Origin: Gemmatimonadota bacterium
Lineage (GTDB): Bacteria > Gemmatimonadota > Gemmatimonadetes > JACCXV01
DNA: 10,154 nt
Reading direction: 5' to 3'
NCBI GenBank assembly: GCA_013696835.1
Contig: JACCXV010000268.1
Span: 1-10,154, forward strand
Position numbers and translations under genes: made by a program. The notes beneath the pieces are model-generated. The model was not told the DNA's origin. It worked only from the letters and a program-made list of their open reading frames with translations, and ran no database searches. Numbering within the stretch: the stretch's first letter is position 1; each line of letters starts with the position of its first letter. Below are positions 1 through 4,813 of this stretch, one piece after another.

Positions 1-742
1 GCTTGAGCCGCTCCACCACGTCCCCTTCCGTATAGTCGATCACCTCGGCCTTGGCCTGGTGCTCAGCCATGGCCAGCCGGTCGGGGAAGCGATCGATCGC
101 GATCACGCGGTCCGCGCCAAGCGCGTAGGCACTCACGATCGCGAACTGCCCCACCGGGCCACAACCCCACACCGCGACCGTCTGGCCGGCATGGATGTCG
201 CAGACGTCCGCTGCCATGTACCCCGTCGGAAAGATGTCCGTGAGGAACAGCGCCTGCTCGTCCGTCACGCCTTCAGGTACTGGGAAGGGCCCCACATCCG
301 CAAACGGAACGCGCACGTACTCGGCCTGGCCCCCCGCGTAGCCCCCGTAGAGGTGCGAGTAGCCGAAGAGACCAGAGCCGGAGAAGCCGTTCAGGGCCTC
401 CGCGGCGGCCGCGTTGGGGTTGCTGTTGTCGCACAATGACCACAGGTCCCGCCGGCAGAAGAAGCAGAAGCCGCAGGCGATGGTGAACGGCACCAGGACG
501 CGGTCGCCGACCTGGACCCGCTCGACGAGCGGCCCGGTCTCGACCACCTCGCCCATGAACTCGTGACCCAGGATGTCGCCGGCCTTCATCCCGGGGATGT
601 AGCCGTCGTAGATGTGCAGGTCGGAGCCGCAGATCGCCGTCGAGGTGATGCGCACCACGGCGTCGCGCGGGTTCAGGAGCGTGGGGTCGGGCACGGTCTG
701 GACCCGCACGTCGTTGCGTCCTTCCCAGCAGAGCGCCCTCAT
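1..742 (-). CDS. Zinc-dependent medium-chain alcohol/formaldehyde dehydrogenase (partial, C-terminus beyond left edge)
   Basis: Reading leftward from an ATG at 742, 247 codons are open to the window edge; relatives are usually near 380-400 residues, so the last third is missing. It should oxidise an alcohol or aldehyde with NAD(P) in the cytoplasm. Visible catalytic zinc residues are C38 (in ICGSDLH), H60 and E61 (GHEFMGE). A structural zinc lobe is formed by C90, C93, C96 and C104. The Rossmann glycine motif GCGPVG is at 193-198, and an acidic D217 after the second strand favours NAD over NADP. The stretches GGQAEYVRVPFADV and LTDIFPTGY resemble glutathione-independent formaldehyde dehydrogenases more than simple ethanol dehydrogenases. 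The start codon overlaps the stop of the upstream SRPBCC gene as ATGA, suggesting translational coupling. The family is secure; the substrate is not, and formaldehyde, another short aldehyde or a polyol are all possible. Confidence 0.93.
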   Translation of the reverse strand, partial: MRALCWEGRNDVRVQTVPDPTLLNPRDAVVRITSTAICGSDLHIYDGYIPGMKAGDILGHEFMGEVVETGPLVERVQVGDRVLVPFTIACGFCFFCRRDLWSLCDNSNPNAAAAEALNGFSGSGLFGYSHLYGGYAGGQAEYVRVPFADVGPFPVPEGVTDEQALFLTDIFPTGYMAADVCDIHAGQTVAVWGCGPVGQFAIVSAYALGADRVIAIDRFPDRLAMAEHQAKAEVIDYTEGDVVERLK

Positions 743-1512
743 CGATCGTCTCCGGGACGCACGGACCACTGGCTGCGGCCCGACGGCTGTCCCTCCGTCG
801 TCGGCACCTCGCCGGCCTCCATCACCTGCTTGAAACGCCTCAGATCCTCGCGGACCTGCTTCTCGGGGTCCTCGCCCAGCAGCCTGGCCAGCACCGCCCC
901 CGCCTTGCCGGCGGGCGGACGGTACTCGAGCACCACGCGCACGACGGACCCCCGTCCCTCCGGCAGCTCGCGGAACTGCACGGAGCCCGCGTTGTCCACT
1001 TCCGAGCCCGGCAGCGACCTCCACGCGATGAGCTCGTTCGGCAGCTCGTTGTGGATCTCCGCGTCCCAGCCGACGGTGCGGCCCAACGGCGCCTTCGCCA
1101 CCCATCGGGAGCGGCCCTCGCCCAGGTCGGTGACGGACTCCAGGTGGTCCATGAAGCGCGGGAGGTTCTCGAACTGCCGCCAGAAGGCGTAGAGCTCGCG
1201 GGGGGCGCGCGCCACCGTCACGCTGCGCTCCACCTTGACGCCCGTGTTGTGCGGGACGCTGGCGACGGGGCTGCGCGTCTCTTCGGCGGTGCCAAGACCG
1301 AGCGCGCCGTACACGCGGCAGTGGCCCGTCGCGCCGCGCTCGATCAGGGCACCCCCGGCGAGTGCCAGTCCGAGTCCCGCGAGATCACGTCGCAGGAGCC
1401 CGTAGAGCGCGAGCGCAGCGCCCCCCGACACGGAGGCCCAGCGCTCGATCGGCGCGACGTTCGCCGGGCGCGGCGCGGGTCCGTCGGCGGCATCGACTTC
1501 CATGGACGACAT
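739..1512 (-). CDS. Membrane-anchored SRPBCC (polyketide cyclase/dehydrase-like) protein
   Basis: A 257-residue protein in two parts. Residues about 20-75 form a small hydrophobic domain starting PIERW and ending in a GHCRVYGALGL pattern, resembling the YgaP-type/DUF2892 membrane domain (two short helices around 28-40 and 44-58). Residues about 92-232 look like an SRPBCC (START/Bet v1-like) fold of the COG5637 cyclase/dehydrase type: a first strand KVERSVTVARAP, then WRQFENLPRFMDHLESV, then WDAEIHNELPNELIAWRSLPGS, and a final helix EDLRRFKQVMEAGE. Such folds bind hydrophobic ligands; no catalytic residue can be named. The start at 1512 has a weak purine-rich stretch (AGAGAGAAA) upstream, and a second ATG at 1503 is an alternative. 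It precedes the dehydrogenase gene with a 4-nt ATGA overlap, so the two are probably made together, and the SRPBCC domain might carry or present the dehydrogenase's substrate (inference). The C-terminal 25 residues are low-complexity and hydrophilic. Confidence 0.85.
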   Translation of the reverse strand: MSSMEVDAADGPAPRPANVAPIERWASVSGGAALALYGLLRRDLAGLGLALAGGALIERGATGHCRVYGALGLGTAEETRSPVASVPHNTGVKVERSVTVARAPRELYAFWRQFENLPRFMDHLESVTDLGEGRSRWVAKAPLGRTVGWDAEIHNELPNELIAWRSLPGSEVDNAGSVQFRELPEGRGSVVRVVLEYRPPAGKAGAVLARLLGEDPEKQVREDLRRFKQVMEAGEVPTTEGQPSGRSQWSVRPGDDR

Positions 1513-1576
1513 AGGCGTTTCTCTCTAGCTGATTTTTTCGGGAAGGGAATGGGCGACGAGTGCGGGTGCGCGCCCG

Positions 1577-1675
1577 TCAGGGCACGGGGCAGAACCCCCG
1601 GCTCATCTGCCAGACGAAGGCGGCCACCACGCTCAGCGCCACGAGCGCGGTGCCGAATCGGAGCGCGCCCCTCAC
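1577..1675 (-). CDS. Putative 32-residue single-pass membrane microprotein coupled to CFA synthase
   Basis: A short reading frame starts at a GTG at 1675 that overlaps the CFA synthase stop as GTGA and ends in TGA at 1577-1579. It encodes 32 residues: a basic start (MRGALR), a hydrophobic run of about 17 residues (GTALVALSVVAAFVW, about 8-22), then a short polar tail QMSRGFCPVP with a single Cys at 28. That is the layout of a minimal membrane-spanning protein with N-in or signal-anchor topology. The exact stop/start overlap, identical in style to other gene junctions here, is the main support; there is no independent ribosome site. I recognise no family. It might tether or modulate the membrane-lipid-modifying enzyme upstream, but this is a guess, and it could also be a chance frame. 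Confidence 0.5.
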   Translation of the reverse strand: MRGALRFGTALVALSVVAAFVWQMSRGFCPVP

Positions 1676-3051
1676 GCGTGACCCTCGGCCGTCACCGCAG
1701 CGTACATGTCGGCCCGCGTGAGCGGGATCTCCACGCGGCCGCGCTCGTCCGGCCGCGCGAACAGCGTGTGAATCAGGTTGATGTCGGCGCGCGCGAAGCT
1801 GTGGGAGGAGTAGGCGAGATAGGCCCGCCACAGCCGGGCGGTGGGACGGCCGACCTCCTCGACCGCGCGCTCCCAGTTCGCCTCCAGGCCCTCCAGCCAG
1901 TGGCGCAGGGTGATGGCATAGTGCTCGCGCAGGTTCTCGACGTCGCGCACCTCGAAGCCGACGCGCCCCGCCGCGCGCAGAATGACGTGCAGCGGCAGCA
2001 GGTCGAGATCCGGGAACACGTACCGATGGATGAAGTTGCGCCGGAACGGCAGGCGCGAGAGGGCGCGCTGGTATGCGCGGTTCGTGCCCGGCCAGCAAAT
2101 CCCGTGGTTGAGGAACAGGGAGCCCGGTCGCAGCAGGCTCCAGACCTTGCCGAAGAACTCGGGCAGCCGGTTCTCGCCGACGTGCTCGATGATCCCGATC
2201 CCGGCGATCTTGTCGAAGGCGCGGTCCGAGGAGAGCTGGCGGTAGTCCATGATCTCCACGCGGCAGCGCCCCTCCAGGCCCCGTTCGCGAATCCTGCGCT
2301 GGGCGAGCAGCCCGTGCTCCCGGCTGAGCGTGATGCCCGTGGCGTCCACGCCGTGCCTCTCGGCCGCGTACATGACGAGGCCGCCGAAGCCGCACCCCAG
2401 GTCCAGGAAGCGCTCTCCCTCGTGCAGCCGCAGCTTGCGGCAGATGTGCTCGAGCTTCCGCTCCTGGGAGGCGGCCAGGCTCTCCTCGCCGGTCGGGAAG
2501 TAGCTGCACGAGTACACCATCCGCGGGTCCAGCCACAGCGCGTAGAAGTCGGTGCCCACGTCGTAGTGGTACCGCACCGCGACCTTGTCGCGCTCCGGCG
2601 TGTGGAGCCGGCCGCGGAGGCCCGGCTTCGTGGGCATTGGCCGATTGCCGGCGCGCGGCCGCAACCTGGCGACGTCCGTCACCAGCCGCGCGACCTTCCG
2701 GGGCGAGAGGCCGCTCACCATCGCCCGCACGATGCCGACTGCCTCGATCAGGTCGCCCTCCACGTCCACGTCCCCTGACAGATAGGCTTCGCCGGCCGAT
2801 CGCTTGCCGGGCGGCACCAGCATCCGATACAGCACGTCGGGTCCCTTCAGGACGAACGTGAACCGGGTCGGCTGTCCGGGATCGGCGTCCCGGCCGCTCC
2901 CGTCCCAGAGGCGAACGGCGAAGTCTCGCGGTCCGTATGTGTCGAGAAGGTGGTCGAGGATCTCGAGCGTGCGTCGGGCCCGGGGGTCGGGCTGGGGGGT
3001 CCGCCCTGGAGAGGCGGGAACGGGCGTGGGCGAAACGTCCAGGGTGGTCAC
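1672..3051 (-). CDS. Cyclopropane-fatty-acyl-phospholipid synthase-family SAM methyltransferase
   Basis: A 459-residue protein of the CFA synthase/mycolic-acid methyltransferase family, which transfers a methylene or methyl group from S-adenosylmethionine to double bonds of membrane lipid acyl chains at the inner face of the membrane. Residues about 25-155 form the N-terminal lipid-binding region (FTFVLKGPDVLYRML, then GEAYLSGDVDVEGDL). The SAM fold follows with FLDLGCGFGG at 215-224 and GITLS at 239-243. Residues lining up with the E. coli active site are C182 (YSCSYF), E289 (GIIEHVG), H316 (FLNHGI) and Y378 (HYAITLRHW); the 27-residue gap between E289 and H316 equals that in E. coli. The GTG at 3051 is the start that fits the protein; the frame stays open upstream only as antisense-like shadow inside the decarboxylase. 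It lies 47 nt after the decarboxylase stop and overlaps the microprotein start by 4 nt. Whether it makes a cyclopropane or a methyl branch cannot be read from sequence. Confidence 0.93.
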   Translation of the reverse strand: MTTLDVSPTPVPASPGRTPQPDPRARRTLEILDHLLDTYGPRDFAVRLWDGSGRDADPGQPTRFTFVLKGPDVLYRMLVPPGKRSAGEAYLSGDVDVEGDLIEAVGIVRAMVSGLSPRKVARLVTDVARLRPRAGNRPMPTKPGLRGRLHTPERDKVAVRYHYDVGTDFYALWLDPRMVYSCSYFPTGEESLAASQERKLEHICRKLRLHEGERFLDLGCGFGGLVMYAAERHGVDATGITLSREHGLLAQRRIRERGLEGRCRVEIMDYRQLSSDRAFDKIAGIGIIEHVGENRLPEFFGKVWSLLRPGSLFLNHGICWPGTNRAYQRALSRLPFRRNFIHRYVFPDLDLLPLHVILRAAGRVGFEVRDVENLREHYAITLRHWLEGLEANWERAVEEVGRPTARLWRAYLAYSSHSFARADINLIHTLFARPDERGRVEIPLTRADMYAAVTAEGHA

Positions 3052-3098
3052 GCCGCGTAAGATAGCGGCCTTGCGGCGCGGGCGCCTCGCAGGCGGGC

Positions 3099-4610
3099 TC
3101 ACGGAGGGCTCGCGCGTGCCTCGCCGGCGACCTCGCGCACGAGCTCCCAGGCGCGCGCGACGTGCTCCGGCCCGGTCCACAGGTTGCCGATTGCCAGCCG
3201 CAGCACGTGCCGCCCCCGAAGCCGCGTGTGGGAGAGGAACACCTCGCCGGACGCGTTCACGCGCTCGAGGATGCGCTCGTTGACGCGATCCTGCTCCTCG
3301 GCCTCCACCGCGGGCGTGGCGCGGAAGCACACTGTGCTGAACGGCACCGGCGCGCAGACTTCGAATCCGGGCTCGGCGCGCACGCGGGCGGCGAAGTCCC
3401 GCGCGAGTTCGCAGTGTGTCCGGATGCGCGCGCGCAGGCCCTCCACGCCGAAGGCCCGGATAACCATCCAGAGCTTTAGCGCCCGGAATCGGCGCCCGAG
3501 CTGGATGCCGTAATCCATGAGGTTGGTCGCTTCCCCCGAGGTAGTACGCAGGTACTCCGGCACCACCGAGAACGCGGCTCGCAGCGCGCCGGGGTCGCGC
3601 ACCAGCAGCACCGAGCAGTCGAGCGGCGTGAAGAGCCACTTGTGGGGGTTCAGCACGACGCTGTCGGCAAGCTCCAGCCCGTCCAGCAGCGCGCGGTACT
3701 CGGGGCAGATCGCGGCGCTGCCCGCGTAAGCCGCGTCCACGTGAAGCCAGAGTCCTTCGCGGGCGCAGACCTCGGCGGTCGCGCGCAGAGGGTCGACGCT
3801 CGTGGTGGAGGTCGTACCGGCTGTCGCGACAACCGCCACCGGCCGCTCTCCGCGGCCCCGATCCGCCTGGATCGTCGCCGCGAGTGCCGCAACGTCCATG
3901 CGAAAGGTGTCGTCGGTCGGCACGCGGCGCAGGTTCACGAGTCCCAGACCGAGAGCCACGACTGCCTTGTCGATCGAGGAATGCGCCTCGGCGCCGGCGT
4001 ATACCGTCATCGGCTGCAGGTCCGCGCGCGCGGCGAGACCGAGCTCCCGAATGGTGGGGTCGGCGCGGTGTCGGGCGGCCGCAAGCGCGAGGAAGCTCCC
4101 GATCGAGGCCGTGTCGTTGATGTGCCCGCGGAACTCGGGGGGCAGCTGCAGCATCTGCCGGAGCCAGTCGCAGACCAGCTCCTCCATCTCGGTGGCGGCG
4201 GGACCCGTTCGCCAGAGCATGGCGTTCACGTTCAGCGTGGCCGCGAGCGTCTCTGCGAGAATGCCAGGGGCCGACGCGCTGATTGCGAAGTAGGCCATGA
4301 ACCCCGGGTGATTCCACTGCGTGGAGCCGGGCTCCACCAGGCGCGCGTAGTCGTCCAGGATGGTGTCCAGCGTCTCGCCCACGGCCGGCGGCGCGGGGGA
4401 TAGCGACGACCGCACGGCACCAGGCTCGAGCCGTGGGAGCACGGGGTACCGATCCGGGCTCTCGAGCCTGTCGGCGACCATGTCGGCCACCCGGTGGAGC
4501 GCGCGCCGGGCAGCTTCCGGGCTCACCGCGTCGCCAAGCACGTCGGGGCCCTGCGTCCCGCTCCCGGCGGCGCCCTCGTCTCCCTGTCGACTGCCCATCG
4601 GATTCGGCAT
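3099..4610 (-). CDS. PLP-dependent group II decarboxylase (aromatic L-amino-acid decarboxylase family)
   Basis: A 503-residue fold-type I PLP enzyme, full length for the DDC/TDC family, that should remove the carboxyl group of an L-amino acid to give an amine. K324 in NPHKW is the Schiff-base lysine, D292 in HVDAAYAG pairs with the pyridine nitrogen, and H210 in AEAHSS is the ring-stacking histidine. Near the substrate end are WNHPGFMAYF (about 99-108) and DTASIGS (about 166-172). Y353 in PEYLRT lies 29 residues after the lysine, exactly as Tyr332 follows Lys303 in mammalian DOPA decarboxylase; a Tyr here favours decarboxylation, whereas aldehyde synthases of the family often carry Phe. The LGRRFRALKLW block and C-terminal RLAIGNLWT also match. 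The ATG at 4610 has AAGGCGG 8 nt upstream; a second in-frame ATG lies at 4598. It appears to be the first gene of the leftward cluster. Tyrosine, tryptophan, phenylalanine or DOPA are candidate substrates; the choice is not visible. Confidence 0.93.
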   Translation of the reverse strand: MPNPMGSRQGDEGAAGSGTQGPDVLGDAVSPEAARRALHRVADMVADRLESPDRYPVLPRLEPGAVRSSLSPAPPAVGETLDTILDDYARLVEPGSTQWNHPGFMAYFAISASAPGILAETLAATLNVNAMLWRTGPAATEMEELVCDWLRQMLQLPPEFRGHINDTASIGSFLALAAARHRADPTIRELGLAARADLQPMTVYAGAEAHSSIDKAVVALGLGLVNLRRVPTDDTFRMDVAALAATIQADRGRGERPVAVVATAGTTSTTSVDPLRATAEVCAREGLWLHVDAAYAGSAAICPEYRALLDGLELADSVVLNPHKWLFTPLDCSVLLVRDPGALRAAFSVVPEYLRTTSGEATNLMDYGIQLGRRFRALKLWMVIRAFGVEGLRARIRTHCELARDFAARVRAEPGFEVCAPVPFSTVCFRATPAVEAEEQDRVNERILERVNASGEVFLSHTRLRGRHVLRLAIGNLWTGPEHVARAWELVREVAGEARASPP

Positions 4611-4694
4611 CGCCCGATCCGCCTTTCTCTTGATTCCTGACGTTCATCCCCGAGGAGATTTTCGAGGAAAGTCTGCGCAGGACAGGGTCTGGGC

Positions 4695-4722
4695 TTGACA
4701 GCCGGGCAACCAGACGTACTCT
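4695..4722 (+). promoter_or_regulatory. Candidate sigma-70-type promoter for the TonB-dependent receptor
   Basis: A consensus -35 hexamer TTGACA at 4695-4700 is followed after 16 bp by TACTCT at 4717-4722, a weak -10 (3 of 6 matches). Transcription would start near 4728-4731, inside the Fur-like palindrome, leaving a leader of about 85 nt before the ATG at 4814. The good -35, weak -10 and operator over the start site suit a repressible promoter. The -10 assignment is the uncertain part. Confidence 0.5.
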
Positions 4723-4726
4723 GGTT
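4708..4726. promoter_or_regulatory. 19-bp palindrome over the -10 region (possible second operator)
   Basis: AACCAGACGTACTCTGGTT has perfect 7-bp arms (AACCAGA and TCTGGTT) around a 5-bp centre CGTAC. It spans the candidate -10 and shares its last two bases with the start of the Fur-like site. Its size and symmetry suit a homodimeric helix-turn-helix regulator, but a small transcript hairpin is excluded for the plus strand since it lies at or before the start site. I recognise no regulator for this sequence. Confidence 0.4.
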
Positions 4727-4741
4727 GAGAATCGTTCTCAA
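4725..4741. promoter_or_regulatory. Fur box (primary iron-repression operator)
   Basis: TTGAGAATCGTTCTCAA contains a 7-1-7 element, TGAGAAT-C-GTTCTCA, which is an inverted repeat with one mismatch and matches the family pattern TGATAAT-N-ATTATCA with T-to-G and A-to-C variants common in GC-rich genomes. It lies just after the candidate -10, where Fur with Fe(II) would block RNA polymerase. The downstream gene is an iron-type outer-membrane receptor, which agrees with this reading. A related metalloregulator such as Zur or Mur is less likely from the sequence. Confidence 0.75.
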
Positions 4742-4745
4742 CGAA

Positions 4746-4761
4746 TAGGAACGATTCTCAA
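4746..4761. promoter_or_regulatory. Second, degenerate Fur half-site forming a 13-bp inverted repeat with the first
   Basis: GAACGATTCTCAA at 4749-4761 is the exact reverse complement of TTGAGAATCGTTC at 4725-4737, with an 11-bp spacer. Its right half (ATTCTCA) is a perfect 7-1-7 half-site, while its left half (TAGGAAC) is poor. The centres of the two sites are about 20 bp apart, roughly two helical turns, which would put two Fur dimers on the same DNA face. The repeat could also fold in the leader RNA if transcription starts before 4725. Confidence 0.6.
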
Positions 4762-4813
4762 ATCCTTACGGGTCTTCGAAGTACGTGGCCATTCCATCCA
4801 TAGTCGAGGGTCG

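Noticed and set aside
59..439. Plus-strand open frame of 126 codons at the left edge
   Set aside because: It is antisense to the zinc dehydrogenase, whose zinc-binding and nucleotide motifs are all present.
1513..1576. Promoter or terminator between the microprotein and the SRPBCC gene
   Set aside because: There is an A-run (GAAAAAAT on the minus strand) but no adequate hairpin before it and no -35/-10 pair above 3 of 6 matches each; I see nothing convincing in these bases.
1051..2778. Plus-strand open frame of 575 codons
   Set aside because: It is antisense to the SRPBCC, microprotein and CFA genes, is rich in Arg, Ala, Val and His without domain pattern, and crosses the gap between real genes.
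3052..4647. Upstream extension of the CFA synthase frame to give a 991-residue protein
   Set aside because: The extra 532 residues are the out-of-frame shadow of the decarboxylase gene, low-complexity Arg/Ala/Gly/Pro text. CFA similarity begins only after the GTG at 3051.
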